In this document: piece after piece, positions 1 through 9,803 of the stretch | Numbering within the stretch: position 1 is the first letter of the stretch | Layout of the letters: each line of letters opens with the position of its first letter | Assembly (NCBI RefSeq): GCF_002100145.1 | Contig: NZ_JXQD01000025.1 | Location: forward strand, 530,166-594,165 | DNA length: 64,000 bases | Direction: 5' to 3' | Source: Vibrio sp. qd031 | Lineage (GTDB): Bacteria > Pseudomonadota > Gammaproteobacteria > Enterobacterales > Vibrionaceae | The notes under the pieces: model-generated | Seen by the model: only the letters and a program-made list of their open reading frames with translations | The model's database searches: none | What the model was told of the DNA's origin: nothing | Made by a program: the position numbers and the translations under genes

Positions 1-704
1 AAAATGTTCGCTTTTTCCCAGTACAAAGTAACGCGGCACAAATCGAAGCGATGCGCTCTGGCCGACTGCATGTCGCCGGGTTTAATACTGGCTCAACGCC
101 ACTTGCGGTAAATTGTGCAGGATTTGCCCCCTTTACTATGATGGCCGCAGAAGACGGCTCATTTGGGTATGAGATGGAAATCATTACTCACCCAGACTCT
201 GGCATTAACAGTGTTGAAGAGCTTAAAGGTAAAAATCTAGCCTTTACGTCTCAAACGTCTAATTCGGGTTTTAAAGCGCCATCTGCGATCTTAGCTGCGG
301 AATATGCGATGCACCCAGAAAAAGACTTCACCCCAGCGTTCTCTGGTGCTCATGATAACTCTATCTTAGGCGTGGCTCATCGCGATTACGATGCAGCTGC
401 CGTTGCTAATTCAGTACTCAATCGTATGCTTTCTCGCAATGTTGTAAATGACGAGAACGTAACGTCTATCTACAAGTCACAGACGTTCCCTACTACTGCG
501 TACGGCATGGCTCATAACCTCCACCCAGAACTACAAGAGAAGATCATGCAGTCGTTTTTCACCTTCGATTGGGCTGGAAGTAAGCTAAAAGAAGAATTTG
601 AGCGTAACGGTGAATCTCAATTTATCCCAATCACCTACCAAGAACACTGGGAAGTGATCCGTACTATCGACACCGCGAACGACGTGTCGTACAGCTGCAG
701 TTAA
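1..704 (+). CDS. phnD: PhnD phosphonate-type ABC transporter substrate-binding protein (5' partial)
   Basis: Periplasmic binding protein that would deliver phosphonate, phosphite or a related P compound to the PhnC/PhnE/PhnE transporter. The reading frame is open from base 3, before the first internal ATG at 51, so the true start lies outside the window. The visible part carries PhnD family hallmarks: [19 protein letters not shown], the segment '[20 protein letters not shown]', and a C-terminal [14 protein letters not shown]. It is followed after 13 bases by phnC and then two permeases, the standard phn transport order. No phosphonate-cleaving enzyme lies within the window, so the ligand cannot be read from context. 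Confidence 0.93.
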   Translation, partial: NVRFFPVQSNAAQIEAMRSGRLHVAGFNTGSTPLAVNCAGFAPFTMMAAEDGSFGYEMEIITHPDSGINSVEELKGKNLAFTSQTSNSGFKAPSAILAAEYAMHPEKDFTPAFSGAHDNSILGVAHRDYDAAAVANSVLNRMLSRNVVNDENVTSIYKSQTFPTTAYGMAHNLHPELQEKIMQSFFTFDWAGSKLKEEFERNGESQFIPITYQEHWEVIRTIDTANDVSYSCS

Positions 705-717
705 TAGAGAGATCATT

Positions 718-1533
718 ATGTCCGCACTAAGCATTAAAGGATTGACCAAGCACTACAGCGCTGACGATAAAGCGCTAACCAATGTCACCTTAAACGTCGA
801 AGCGGGTGAAGTGATTGGTCTTATCGGTCCCTCTGGGGCCGGTAAATCAACACTGATCCGTTGTATTAACCGACTGACTGAGCCAACGTCTGGTGAAGTG
901 AACTTTCAGGGTGTCAATTTGGTGGGCCTTAACCGTTCGTCACTTAAGCAGAGCCGTCGCCAAATCGGGATGATTTTTCAAGAGTATGCGCTCATTGAAC
1001 GGCTGACGGTGATGGAGAATGTCCTCTCGGGTCGACTCGGTTATGTGCCTTTCTGGCGTAGTCTAATGCGTCGATTTCCGGGAAGTGATATTCAACGTGC
1101 TTATGCGCTGCTTGACCGTGTGGGCTTGTCAGAGCACGTCAACAAACGTGCGGACGCGCTCTCTGGTGGACAAAGGCAACGCGTTGGTATTGCACGAGCG
1201 TTGTCACAGCAGCCTTCATTACTGCTTATTGACGAGCCTACCGCGGCACTGGATCCAAAAACCGCTAGACAAATAATGCGCCTCATTTCAGACATCTGCC
1301 AGGAGCAGCAACTGCCTGCCATTATTAACATTCATGATGTGAATCTGGCAAAACGCTTTGTGGACAGGATTGTGGGTCTTAAAGCGGGCGAAGTGGTGTT
1401 TGATGGCACGCCTGAGCAATTGGATGAGCAGCAATTGACGCGCATCTATGGTGAAGAGGACTGGTCAAGCGATGAAGCCGCACCAGAGCCAAAAGCGCCT
1501 AACTTGGGCTTAGTGTTGGAGCCAGCGGTATGA
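718..1533 (+). CDS. phnC: PhnC phosphonate ABC transporter ATP-binding protein
   Basis: Cytoplasmic ATPase that energises PhnD/PhnE uptake. The 271-residue protein has Walker [10 protein letters not shown] (about residues 38-46), a Q-loop ([13 protein letters not shown]), the ABC signature [15 protein letters not shown], Walker [13 protein letters not shown] and an H-loop (NIHDVNLA). The start ATG follows AGAGAGATCATT. It overlaps the next gene by 4 bases, which indicates translational coupling. A roughly 30-residue acidic tail after the ABC fold is not part of the catalytic domain. Confidence 0.95.
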   Translation: MSALSIKGLTKHYSADDKALTNVTLNVEAGEVIGLIGPSGAGKSTLIRCINRLTEPTSGEVNFQGVNLVGLNRSSLKQSRRQIGMIFQEYALIERLTVMENVLSGRLGYVPFWRSLMRRFPGSDIQRAYALLDRVGLSEHVNKRADALSGGQRQRVGIARALSQQPSLLLIDEPTAALDPKTARQIMRLISDICQEQQLPAIINIHDVNLAKRFVDRIVGLKAGEVVFDGTPEQLDEQQLTRIYGEEDWSSDEAAPEPKAPNLGLVLEPAV

Positions 1534-2351
1534 GTTCTTCGGCTTCTAGCTCTGTATCCAGCTATGGGACACACTGGCGACGTCCGCCTATGATTTCGAA
1601 CCCTTGGGTTCGGCATGGCTTGATGGTGTTGATTACGGTGTATCTATATGTGGCGTTTAATTCCATCGAGATCAACATCGAGCGTATCATTGCAGGCTCT
1701 GAGCGCGGAATGAAGTTTGTGGCTGGGTTTCTTAACCCTGATTTTGGCAGTCGTTGGGACAATATTGTCAAAGGATTGATTGAAAGTCTCACCATGACAC
1801 TCTGCGCAACGGTGTTCGGCATAGTATTGTCTGTCCCATTTGCATTAGGGGCGTCTAAAAATTTGGCACCTAAGCCAGTTTATGTGGTCTGCCGCGCCTT
1901 TATTGCCGTCGCGCGTAGTATGCAAGAGATCATCATCGCCATATTTTGTGTGGCTCTGTTTGGCTTTGGCACCTTTGCCGGGTTTGTCACGCTCACCTTC
2001 GCCACCATCGGATTTTTGGCAAAACTGTTTGCCGAAGAAATAGAGTCTCTGGATCCCGCGCCATTGGCCGCAATGACCGCGACGGGAGCCAGTTGGTTAC
2101 AGCGCATCAACTATGCCATACAACCGCAGGTGATGCCGCGTCTGTTAGGGCTGTGTTTGTACCGATTCGATATTAACTTTCGCGAGTCAGCGGTAATTGG
2201 CATTGTGGGTGCGGGTGGTATTGGCGCAACGCTGAACACAGCAATGGATCGTTACGAGTACAACACGGCAGCAGCCATATTACTTATCATCATCGCGATT
2301 GTGATGTTGGCGGAATACACGTCTACGCTGATTAGACAAAGAGTGAGATAA
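1530..2351 (+). CDS. phnE: PhnE-type ABC transporter permease 1
   Basis: Inner-membrane permease of 273 residues. A hydrophobic helix near residues 27-45 is followed by the BPD_transp_1 permease core, with repeated membrane segments and the PhnE-like C-terminal motif [21 protein letters not shown]. The start overlaps the phnC stop. The next permease begins directly after its stop codon. Two consecutive PhnE paralogues are common in phnCDEE transporters and probably form a heterodimeric channel. Confidence 0.92.
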   Translation: MSSSASSSVSSYGTHWRRPPMISNPWVRHGLMVLITVYLYVAFNSIEINIERIIAGSERGMKFVAGFLNPDFGSRWDNIVKGLIESLTMTLCATVFGIVLSVPFALGASKNLAPKPVYVVCRAFIAVARSMQEIIIAIFCVALFGFGTFAGFVTLTFATIGFLAKLFAEEIESLDPAPLAAMTATGASWLQRINYAIQPQVMPRLLGLCLYRFDINFRESAVIGIVGAGGIGATLNTAMDRYEYNTAAAILLIIIAIVMLAEYTSTLIRQRVR

Positions 2352-3152
2352 ATGAAATACCCAACTCAATGGAGTAAACACTCCCAGCAGCAATCGCTGT
2401 TCCAATTCACGCTGTGGTTTTTGTTTGTTGTTTTGTGTGTCTTTTGCTGGCAACGAATGAACCAAGACACCTTGTGGTATTTTGTCACCGACGCGCCCAA
2501 TCAAATGGCCGACATCGGTAGCAGAATGTGGCCACCGCGTTGGTCTTATCTTGATCAAATTTGGGGCGCACTATGGGATACCATCAATATTGCGACAATG
2601 GGCACCGCACTGGGTGTGGCAATCGCGTTTCCAGTGGCGTTTTTGGCCGCAAGAAACACCACCCCTAACCAATACATACTAAGACCCATTGCGCTGTTTA
2701 TTATTGCGGCGAGTCGCTCGATTAATTCGATTATCTGGGCTTTGCTATTAGTGGCGATTTTGGGGCCTGGATTGCTGGCGGGCATCATCGCGATTGCACT
2801 GCGCTCGATAGGCTTTGTGGCAAAGCTGTTGTACGAAGCAATCGAGGAAGTGAACCCTTTGCAGGTCAATGCGGTTAGAGCAACAGGGGCGGGTGAGATG
2901 CAGATATTAAACTACGCTGTTTGGCCTCAGGTATTGCCTAACTTTATTGGTACATCGCTGTTTCGATGGGACATTAATATTCGAGAATCGACCGTGCTTG
3001 GGCTCGTTGGAGCGGGCGGCATTGGCTTAAAACTTGAAGAGTCGATGGCCGTATTAGCGTGGCCACAGGTAGCGGTTATTTGTTGCGCGATACTGGCAAC
3101 GGTTGTGGTGTCTGAGTGGGTATCGGCAAGAGTCCGACACGCGTTGATATAG
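2352..3152 (+). CDS. phnE: PhnE-type ABC transporter permease 2
   Basis: Second membrane permease, 266 residues, starting immediately after the first permease's stop. It has an N-terminal transmembrane helix (about residues 18-37) and the permease core with RWDINIRESTVLGLVGAGGIG near the C terminus, almost the same motif as its neighbour. It is the last gene of the transporter operon; a strong hairpin terminator follows about 37 bases downstream. Substrate identity is inferred only from the PhnC/PhnD partners. Confidence 0.92.
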   Translation: MKYPTQWSKHSQQQSLFQFTLWFLFVVLCVFCWQRMNQDTLWYFVTDAPNQMADIGSRMWPPRWSYLDQIWGALWDTINIATMGTALGVAIAFPVAFLAARNTTPNQYILRPIALFIIAASRSINSIIWALLLVAILGPGLLAGIIAIALRSIGFVAKLLYEAIEEVNPLQVNAVRATGAGEMQILNYAVWPQVLPNFIGTSLFRWDINIRESTVLGLVGAGGIGLKLEESMAVLAWPQVAVICCAILATVVVSEWVSARVRHALI

Positions 3153-3188
3153 CGCTTGGCAACCTTTCACAATTGCGGTAACTACAAT

Positions 3189-3223
3189 AATATTGCCCCA
3201 TCCTAGGATGGGGCAATATTTTT
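3189..3223. terminator. Bidirectional rho-independent terminator
   Basis: A perfect inverted repeat with 15-base arms (AATATTGCCCCATCC / GGATGGGGCAATATT, 2-base centre) is followed by T residues. It sits between the convergent phnE and VF530-like genes and could stop transcription in both directions. Confidence 0.85.
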
Positions 3224-3264
3224 AAAAGCGTTGACTAACAAAGAGGGGTTAATCGTGCATATTG

Positions 3265-3672
3265 TTAGCGACGCGGCTTTCTATTTTGTGCCTTCTTCGC
3301 TTTATAGGTGGAGGCTGCTTTTGCTTGCGAGTCCAAAATAGAGTCTACGGTTAACACCATTGGCTCTCTTGGCGTTACACCCACGGCAAACGTACGCTGC
3401 CTTGCGGGTGTTTCCATCTCTTCTGGAGTTGGCTTTGGCATGCGTTTGTAGCGAGACAGATAAAAGCGCTCTAGCTTTTCCCGTGCCCATTCCGTCTTTT
3501 TCAGATACTTAACACTACTGGCAATGGACGGGTTCATGTGAAAACAGTTGAACCGCATTGCGGTATCCAAAATATCCCAACCATAGTGATCCACAAGTTC
3601 AGTGATCACTTGCTCTAACCCCACACCGTGTAATGGGTTGTTTTGCTGCTCTTCGAGGCTTTTATCTTGCAT
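3265..3672 (-). CDS. VF530-like DNA-binding protein (DUF2132)
   Basis: Small protein of 135 residues in the family named after the Vibrio fischeri VF530 protein, which has been described as a DNA-binding fold. The family core is recognisable in residues 10-75: NNPLHGVGLE, VDHYGWDILD, FNCFHMNPSI and SVKYLKKTEWAREKLE. The C-terminal 50 residues are basic and probably disordered (AKKAQNRKPRR end). It appears monocistronic and ends against the terminator shared with the phn operon. Cellular role is not established. Confidence 0.85.
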   Translation of the reverse strand: MQDKSLEEQQNNPLHGVGLEQVITELVDHYGWDILDTAMRFNCFHMNPSIASSVKYLKKTEWAREKLERFYLSRYKRMPKPTPEEMETPARQRTFAVGVTPREPMVLTVDSILDSQAKAASTYKAKKAQNRKPRR

Positions 3673-3795
3673 GGTTAACTCAGTTTAATAACGTACAACG
3701 ACCATTATAAGCTTAATTGGACAATTGCCCACGTGTTATCTTCACTCATGTTACGAACATAGACCTATGGGCAATGCACTCGAGAAAGCTTGCGG

Positions 3796-4392
3796 CTATT
3801 TTTGCACAAGTTGAGAGGGTTGCATTTCTTTCGCCTGTTCGGCGGGCTTAGTCATTACAGCACTGCTATCACCATGGCTTAGCTTTACGACGCCTTTTTG
3901 TAGGAGCAAATTATTTGGATAGCTGATCACGTCACCAGTGCTGTGCTTAATCAGCACATGGAACATGGTGATATTGACAATCTTACCTGTGATGTCTGCA
4001 TCTTTTTCAATCACCTGAATTTTGTCGCCAATCCGATACGGAAATGCAAAGAAAATCAAAATACTGGCGGTTAAGTTACTCAATATCGACCATTGAGCAA
4101 ACAGCGCAACCCCTAGAACCGCAAATATCGACGACAAAAACAGCGATATGTCGCCAAAACCGATACCCAACAGAATGGTCAATATCGACGCAAACATCAG
4201 AAATGCAGCGATGTTAAATGACTTTAGGATAAATTGCTTTCGTGGCAAAGAAACACGCTTTTTGTCTGCCAAAGAAGAGAGCTTGTTGTGGGCGATATTT
4301 TTGATCAGCAAGTATATGCCAACCAAAATCACACCAATCAATATTTGTTTTAGCAGCTGACTTTCTAATAGTGAGTTAATCATTTTATCCAT
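3796..4392 (-). CDS. Small MscS-family mechanosensitive ion channel
   Basis: Membrane protein of 198 residues with helices near residues 14-34, 56-78 and 80-112, then a short MscS beta-domain. The diagnostic stretch is FPYRIGDKIQVIEKDADITGKI followed by DVISYPNN, matching the PF.VGD.I...G.V...PN pattern of MscS proteins. It lacks the large C-terminal cytoplasmic cage of E. coli MscS, so it is a minimal member. It is probably transcribed alone. A role in osmotic pressure release is inferred from the family. Confidence 0.85.
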   Translation of the reverse strand: MDKMINSLLESQLLKQILIGVILVGIYLLIKNIAHNKLSSLADKKRVSLPRKQFILKSFNIAAFLMFASILTILLGIGFGDISLFLSSIFAVLGVALFAQWSILSNLTASILIFFAFPYRIGDKIQVIEKDADITGKIVNITMFHVLIKHSTGDVISYPNNLLLQKGVVKLSHGDSSAVMTKPAEQAKEMQPSQLVQK

Positions 4393-4765
4393 TCATAAAA
4401 GGTAAAAGTGAGTTGATATGGCCTAATTAGCAAACGTTTCTACATAGCACCAACAAAACTATTTGTTCATTAAGACAAAAATATTTTGTAGAAGCAAGTT
4501 TGCCCCAATTTACAGGGGGTAATGGCCATGATAGCTGTATGGTTGAATTTAATGTGATTTATGTAACTTATTGTTATTTAATTTAATTTTGTGGGTTATA
4601 GACGATTGGGAGTGCAATGGCCTTACGGCATTCTCATCAAAAAACAGAAGCTTTTTGAACGATAAAAATTTCTATCGTTAGGATAAATATCTTTTACTGT
4701 ATTGTTCAAAGATTGACGGATAAATTCGCCTCAAATTAACCCGTAACCTCCATTTGGACACAATC
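4393..4765. other. 373-base intergenic region upstream of rimK
   Basis: AT-rich, non-coding, between divergent mscS-like and rimK genes, so it should hold promoters for both. The only structured element I see is the inverted repeat at 4658-4679. Confidence 0.6.
4658..4679. promoter_or_regulatory. Inverted repeat, candidate operator upstream of rimK
   Basis: AACGATA and TATCGTT form perfect 7-base arms around an 8-base centre, about 87 bases before the rimK ATG. No T-run follows, so an operator is more likely than a terminator. The binding protein is unknown. Confidence 0.4.
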
Positions 4766-5671
4766 ATGCGCATCGCAATTTTATCTAGAAATGAATCTTT
4801 GTACTCAACTCGCCGCTTAAAAGAAGCAGGAGAATTAAGAGGACATCAAGTCGATATCATCGATACATTGCACTGTTATATGGACATCACCAGCAGCAAC
4901 CCAAACCTGCGCTATAACGGACAGGAATTGCCTAAATATGACGCTGTGATCCCACGTATTGGTTCGTCGATTACCTTTTATGGCACTGCGGTTGTGCGAC
5001 AGTTTGAAATGATGGGGACCTTCTGCGTCAACGAGTCGATTGCTATCAGCCGCTCTCGCGATAAATTGCGTTCGTTGCAGCTGCTTTCTCGTAAAGGGAT
5101 CGGTCTGCCGCGTACTGGCTTTGCGAGCAAGCCCGACAAAATTCAAGACTTGATTAAAAATGTCGGCGGCGCTCCGCTAGTGATCAAGTTACTAGAAGGA
5201 ACGCAAGGGATCGGTGTGGTACTGGCAGAAACCAACAAGGCGGCAGAAAGCGTGATTGAAGCCTTTATGGGACTAAAAGCCAACATCTTGGTGCAAGAAT
5301 TTATTGCTGAGGCGGGTGGCGCCGATATTCGCTGCTTTGTGGTGGGCAACCGCGTGATAGCTGCTATGAAGCGTCAAGCTGGTGAAGGCGAGTTTCGCTC
5401 GAACCTACACCGTGGCGGCAGTGCAGAACTGGTTAAGCTGTCTAAAGAAGAGCGTTTAACCGCAGTAAATGCAGCAAAAGCGATGGGACTGAACGTCTGT
5501 GGCGTCGATATCTTGCGCTCTAACCGTGGGCCGGTAGTCATGGAAGTGAACTCTTCACCTGGGCTCGAAGGCATTGAGCTTGCAACAGAAAAAGATGTGG
5601 CGGGTGTAATTTTTGATTTTATCGAAAAAAACGCAAAACCAAACGCCACCAAAACACGAGGTAGAGGCTAA
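4766..5671 (+). CDS. rimK: RimK-type alpha-L-glutamate ligase
   Basis: ATP-grasp ligase of 301 residues. In E. coli the enzyme adds glutamates to the C terminus of ribosomal protein S6 and can make poly-alpha-glutamate. The ATG at 4766 gives the family N terminus [10 protein letters not shown]; an in-frame TTG 12 bases upstream is less likely. Visible ATP-grasp features are the lysine strand [34 protein letters not shown], and the metal site [13 protein letters not shown]. It overlaps the next gene by one base (TAATG). With the two following genes it forms a glutamate ligase, deacylase and protease cassette. Confidence 0.93.
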   Translation: MRIAILSRNESLYSTRRLKEAGELRGHQVDIIDTLHCYMDITSSNPNLRYNGQELPKYDAVIPRIGSSITFYGTAVVRQFEMMGTFCVNESIAISRSRDKLRSLQLLSRKGIGLPRTGFASKPDKIQDLIKNVGGAPLVIKLLEGTQGIGVVLAETNKAAESVIEAFMGLKANILVQEFIAEAGGADIRCFVVGNRVIAAMKRQAGEGEFRSNLHRGGSAELVKLSKEERLTAVNAAKAMGLNVCGVDILRSNRGPVVMEVNSSPGLEGIELATEKDVAGVIFDFIEKNAKPNATKTRGRG

Positions 5672-6681
5672 TGGCAAAACCATTGGTAATTGCTGGAACA
5701 GAGGTATTGCCAGGGCAAAAACTGCAGATAGATATTCCTGTGGCTAAACTGTACACCGATACGGAGTTTTCCATTCCTGTACACGTTCAGCGAGCTCGTC
5801 GCGATGGGCCAACGGTGTTTGTTAGCGCGGCGATCCATGGTGACGAACTGAATGGTATTGAAATTATTCGCAGGCTTATCGCCTCTGAGCTAAAAGTGAT
5901 CCGTGGCACGCTCATTCTTGTTCCTATGGTAAACGTGTATGGCGTGTTAAATCAAAGCCGCTACTTACCCGATCGCAGAGATCTGAATCGCTGCTTTCCC
6001 GGCTCTGGAAAAGGGTCTCTAGCGGCGCGATTGGCGCACACTTTTATGAAGAATATCGTGAGTCACTGCCAGTATGGAATCGATTTGCATACTGGCGCGA
6101 TACACCGCTCCAATTTCCCTCAAATCCGAGCCGATTTGAGTGATACAGAGACACTGGAACTGGCAAGAGCCTTTGGCGTGCCAGTGCTTCTAAACTCAGA
6201 TTTAAGGGATGGCTCTTTGCGCGAAGCGGCAACACAAAACGATACTCGAATATTGCTGTACGAAGCTGGCGAAGCATTGCGCTTTGATGAGTTGTCGCTG
6301 CAAGCCGGCGTTAAAGGGGTAAAGAATGTGTTGACCAGGTTAGGACTGTTGACCAAAAAGCGCCTAAGCAAACGCAAGATTGACCCGTTTGTTGCCAACA
6401 AAAGTGAGTGGATCCGAGCGACGGCAAGTGGCGTGTTTAATGAGTTTGCAAAGCTCGGTGAACAGGTGGAAAAAGGGCAGATTCTGGCACAAATTAACTC
6501 CCCATTGGGTGAGTTGATTCAGCAAGTGGTATCGACCCGTTCGGGCATTGTGATTGGTAAGCAAAACATTCCCTTAGTTCAAGAAGGGGATGCCATGTTC
6601 CACATCGCCTATTTTGGAAAAGATGAAGATGATGTGGCTGAGCATATTGAGCGATTAAATGACACGCTCGTCGCACAGTAA
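5671..6681 (+). CDS. Succinylglutamate desuccinylase/aspartoacylase (AstE/AspA) family zinc hydrolase
   Basis: Zinc-dependent M14-like deacylase of 336 residues. Metal ligands are visible as H56 and E59 in HGDELNG and H140 in DLHTG; E198 in YEAGE is the likely catalytic glutamate. The C-terminal third (about 240-325) looks like a lipoyl/biotinyl-type beta barrel (GEQVEKGQILAQINSPLG), as in many family members. It is not in an ast arginine operon. One-base overlap with rimK suggests it acts on glutamylated products, perhaps as a trimming carboxypeptidase; that role is inferred. Confidence 0.85.
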   Translation: MAKPLVIAGTEVLPGQKLQIDIPVAKLYTDTEFSIPVHVQRARRDGPTVFVSAAIHGDELNGIEIIRRLIASELKVIRGTLILVPMVNVYGVLNQSRYLPDRRDLNRCFPGSGKGSLAARLAHTFMKNIVSHCQYGIDLHTGAIHRSNFPQIRADLSDTETLELARAFGVPVLLNSDLRDGSLREAATQNDTRILLYEAGEALRFDELSLQAGVKGVKNVLTRLGLLTKKRLSKRKIDPFVANKSEWIRATASGVFNEFAKLGEQVEKGQILAQINSPLGELIQQVVSTRSGIVIGKQNIPLVQEGDAMFHIAYFGKDEDDVAEHIERLNDTLVAQ

Positions 6682-6690
6682 GGAGAGTCC

Positions 6691-7134
6691 ATGGACAGAA
6701 TGATTATAGGTAATCTAGAGCTTTGTCAGCTGCCGGACTTAGGCATTACTGACTTAGAAGTTCGCGTTGATACGGGAGCAAAAACCTCCTCGCTGCATGT
6801 CGACAATATTCGACGCTTTCGCAAAAAGGGCAAGTTGTTTGTAGAGTTTGACCTCCACCCAGACATCTACAATTTGGGTAAAACCGTGCAGTGCTCAGCG
6901 CCTGTTGTGGACTCTCGGAAAATTAAGTCCTCAAACGGCGTCACAGAGCAGCGCTACGTAATACAAACCACGTTTGCCTTGGGTGGGCAGCAGTGGCCTA
7001 TAGAAATAACCCTAACCAACAGACAGGAGATGAGTTATCTCATGTTACTTGGCAGAGAAGGTATGGGCGATCGCGTGTTTGTCGATCCGAGCCGTGCATT
7101 TACGTTAGAAGACGATCCACCACAGACAATGTGA
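6691..7134 (+). CDS. RimB-type protease (ATP-dependent zinc protease family, PF05618)
   Basis: Protein of 147 residues. The VRVDTGAKTSSLH segment (DTGA at residues 27-30) matches the family often annotated as ATP-dependent zinc protease, whose fold is retropepsin-like. The C-terminal part contains EITLTNRQEMSYLMLLGREGM, also typical. In Pseudomonas the rimABK operon pairs a protein of this family (RimB) with RimK and a role in S6 modification. Here it lies 9 bases after the deacylase gene. Start ATG follows AAGGAGAGTCC, a strong ribosome binding site. Confidence 0.85.
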   Translation: MDRMIIGNLELCQLPDLGITDLEVRVDTGAKTSSLHVDNIRRFRKKGKLFVEFDLHPDIYNLGKTVQCSAPVVDSRKIKSSNGVTEQRYVIQTTFALGGQQWPIEITLTNRQEMSYLMLLGREGMGDRVFVDPSRAFTLEDDPPQTM

Positions 7135-7153
7135 ATACTTAGGGACTATTGCA

Positions 7154-8497
7154 ATGACCGACAATATTCAACCACACGACATTGAAACTCGCCCAGAGCT
7201 GCTGGCTGAAATTATCGAACTGAGCGCGACCAGTGAAGACTTGAGTTTACTGGCCAATCGCAGCGCAGCAGATATCGCCAATGTGCTCGAATCGGTAACT
7301 GTACCGATTCGACTCGCCATTATTGAAACGATCCCGGTTAGCCAGTATTGGTTGGTTCTTAACTTACTGCAGTACGAAACAGCGCGTCACATTCACGCCA
7401 GTCTGTCTGCTGAGCGAGCGAATGAGCGACTGGCGTGTATTAGTGAATCGGATGTCATTGCTTTTGCGGATTTCTTGCCAAGTGAGTTTGTCGACGAGTT
7501 TTTGCTTACCCAAAGCTCAGAGACTGCAGCGCATATTCAGCAGGCTTTGTCTTACTCAGACGATAAAGTGGGTCGTTATGCCGAGCCCTGTTTTTTGATG
7601 GCCAATGCCAAGAACAGTGTTGGCCGCATTCGAAACGAACTGCTTAAACGCATCGAAAGCCCGGTGAAAGTGATCATTGTTCGTGACATGACGGGCATTG
7701 TTGGCACCGTTGACCCCAACATGCTGCTACTGCAAGACGATACCACCAAGCTTAAACACCTAGCAGTGGCGTCACCACTGCTTGAAGATACTCACGACTT
7801 AGATGAGATAAGCAAACAGGTATCGATTGATGGTAGCCAGTTATGGTTTCCGGTGCTTACCGCGGGAAAGGTGATGGGGGTATTGTCTATGACGACTATT
7901 GCGCTTAGCCTGCGTGAGCTTGGGTTACAAGCTGTAGTGCAAGAAAGTGGTAAGAGCGAAGAAGACTTGTTCACTCCCCTAAAAGTCGCGGCGCGTTTGC
8001 GTGGCTTGTGGCTGGTGATTAATCTGCTCACCGCGTTTGTGGCCTCGGCGGTTATTGGGATCTTTGAAGGCGTTGTTGAACAAGTTGTTGCACTGGCGAT
8101 ACTAATGCCAGTGGTGGCGAGTATGGGCGGCATTGCAGGCAGTCAAACGTTGGCCGTTGCCATTCGAGGTATTGCGCTTAACCACTTGCATCAAAGCAAC
8201 TTAAAAATGCTGGTGCAAAAAGAGTTAAAAATTGCCGCCATCAATGGCCTGGTGATGGGCTCGGTAATTGGCGCCATTGTGTATGCGGTGTTTGGCTCTA
8301 TTGGGCTAGGACTTATTATTGGTTGTGCCATTGCCGTAAACAGCTTGGCCGCTGCTCTATCTGGAACGTTGATCCCTTTTACTCTCAAAAAATTTAATAT
8401 CGATCCTGCAGTAGCAGGCTCGGTTGTATTGACCACAGTTACAGATGTGGTTGGTTTTTTAGTGTTTTTAAGCTTAGGCGCTGTTTTTTTGGTGTAA
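7154..8497 (+). CDS. mgtE: MgtE-family magnesium transporter
   Basis: Inner-membrane Mg2+ channel/transporter of 447 residues. An acidic, helical N domain (about 1-130) is followed by CBS-like sequence (about 150-255, including IVRDMTGIVGTVDPN) and a C-terminal membrane domain of about five helices (275-447). The membrane domain carries MPVVASMGGIAGSQTLAVAIRG, a hallmark of MgtE. It lies 19 bases after the RimB-type gene and may be in the same transcript; a functional link could be Mg2+ supply to ribosomes or ATP-grasp enzymes, but that is speculative. Confidence 0.9.
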   Translation: MTDNIQPHDIETRPELLAEIIELSATSEDLSLLANRSAADIANVLESVTVPIRLAIIETIPVSQYWLVLNLLQYETARHIHASLSAERANERLACISESDVIAFADFLPSEFVDEFLLTQSSETAAHIQQALSYSDDKVGRYAEPCFLMANAKNSVGRIRNELLKRIESPVKVIIVRDMTGIVGTVDPNMLLLQDDTTKLKHLAVASPLLEDTHDLDEISKQVSIDGSQLWFPVLTAGKVMGVLSMTTIALSLRELGLQAVVQESGKSEEDLFTPLKVAARLRGLWLVINLLTAFVASAVIGIFEGVVEQVVALAILMPVVASMGGIAGSQTLAVAIRGIALNHLHQSNLKMLVQKELKIAAINGLVMGSVIGAIVYAVFGSIGLGLIIGCAIAVNSLAAALSGTLIPFTLKKFNIDPAVAGSVVLTTVTDVVGFLVFLSLGAVFLV

Positions 8498-8501
8498 ATT
8501 T

Positions 8502-9443
8502 ATGTCTAATGGTCAAACCGTGCATCGCACACACTCAAAGAAAAAAGAGCATACAGTGGACGTAAGAGTATTAAGCACCTTTTTAGAAGTCGCTCGTGTC
8601 AGACATTTTGGCCGAGCGGCCGAAAACCTGCACATTACCCAAGCCGCTGTAAGCGCACGAATAAAACAGCTCGAGAGTTTTTTTGGGACCGTGCTGTTTA
8701 CCCGCGACCGCAACAATATCAAGCTCACATCTTCCGGTGAAAGGCTGATAGCGTATGCGGAAGTGATGGTGAAAACTCTACAACAGGCAAAATATGAACT
8801 CTCTTTGGAGAGTTCTAAAGCGCTGCAACTGACCATTGCAGGTACCCCCAATATTTGGGATGCGTATCTGCAAAACTGCTTAAGTGTGGTCACCGACTCG
8901 TTTCAAGGATATGGATTTAATGCCGAAGTGCTCAGCAGAGAGCAGATGAACCGTGGATTGATAGAGCGTACCTTGGACATGGCTTTTTCGTTTGATCCCG
9001 TAAAAGCTGACGAGCTCGAGTGCAAAAAAATTGCTGATTTGCCACTGGTCTTTGTCTCGACAGAAACCCGCGATGTAGATAGCGCTCTAGAAAAAGGCTA
9101 CATCTACGTTGACTGGGGGACCGCCTTTGCACAAGAGCACGCGGTTAGACACGCCCAAAGTAATGCGCCATTCCTCAGAACATCGACAGGCCGAATCGCC
9201 CTCGATTTTATGTTAGAGAAGGGCGGCAGTGCTTACTTACCCGTGTCGGTCATTAAGCCGTTTATCGAGTCAGGCCAGTTGGTGCGTGTCAATCATAGTT
9301 TAGAGTTAGAGCGACCTTTGTATCTCAGCTATCGTAAGAAAAGCTCGTCCATCGACGCGATCATGGAAGTTGAGAAACTGGTTCAAAATATTGATCCGTC
9401 TACCGCGTTCTTGCTGCAACAGGCTAGTGAGATAGATAGTTAA
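8502..9443 (+). CDS. LysR-family transcriptional regulator, HdfR-like
   Basis: LysR-type regulator of 313 residues. The helix-turn-helix is in RHFGRAAENLHITQAAVSAR, close to E. coli HdfR, a repressor of flhDC. The rest is a LysR substrate-binding domain, though without an obvious known effector motif. The annotated ATG at 8502 gives an 18-residue extension; an in-frame GTG at 8556, preceded by AAGAAAAAAGAG, gives an N terminus aligning with HdfR (VDVRVLSTFLEV) and may be the real start. It is co-directional with mgtE (4-base gap) and ends before a clear terminator. Confidence 0.82.
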   Translation: MSNGQTVHRTHSKKKEHTVDVRVLSTFLEVARVRHFGRAAENLHITQAAVSARIKQLESFFGTVLFTRDRNNIKLTSSGERLIAYAEVMVKTLQQAKYELSLESSKALQLTIAGTPNIWDAYLQNCLSVVTDSFQGYGFNAEVLSREQMNRGLIERTLDMAFSFDPVKADELECKKIADLPLVFVSTETRDVDSALEKGYIYVDWGTAFAQEHAVRHAQSNAPFLRTSTGRIALDFMLEKGGSAYLPVSVIKPFIESGQLVRVNHSLELERPLYLSYRKKSSSIDAIMEVEKLVQNIDPSTAFLLQQASEIDS

Positions 9444-9509
9444 CGATTGAAAACGAATCAGTAAGCGCTGAATTTTTTAAAGTATTATCAGTTTGAGTTT
9501 CAGACTTAC

Positions 9510-9549
9510 GCCCTAACAAGCGGGTTATCCCGCGTTGGTAGGGCTTTTG
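9510..9549 (+). terminator. Rho-independent terminator after the rimK-hdfR transcript
   Basis: GCCCTA-CAAGCGGG pairs with CCCGC-TTG-TAGGGC around a TTAT loop (one mismatch and one bulge), then TTTTGTT. It closes the long co-directional block that starts at rimK. Confidence 0.85.
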
Positions 9550-9803
9550 TTGGAGGGATGCTTCTGCAGAGTTTGCTTTAATTTGTCGCTGTAACTCGCA
9601 ATTGGGCAAAACCGTTCTCCTTACACCTGTGGAGATGGATTGGCTTTATGCAGGACTTTACGTTGACTGCGCAAATGACATCCTCATTGAAAGGGTATGT
9701 ACAGTGCCAACTATTCTCATCCAGCAAACTTGGTAACCCTATACTCTAGAATTCCAGTGTAGGAAAGATGTTCGTTATCGCGAATAATTTGCTTTCCCCT
9801 GAC
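9550..9803. other. Non-coding stretch between terminator and PEP mutase-like gene
   Basis: Part of a 360-base gap (9444-9803). Apart from the terminator I see no gene or convincing regulatory motif here. Confidence 0.5.
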
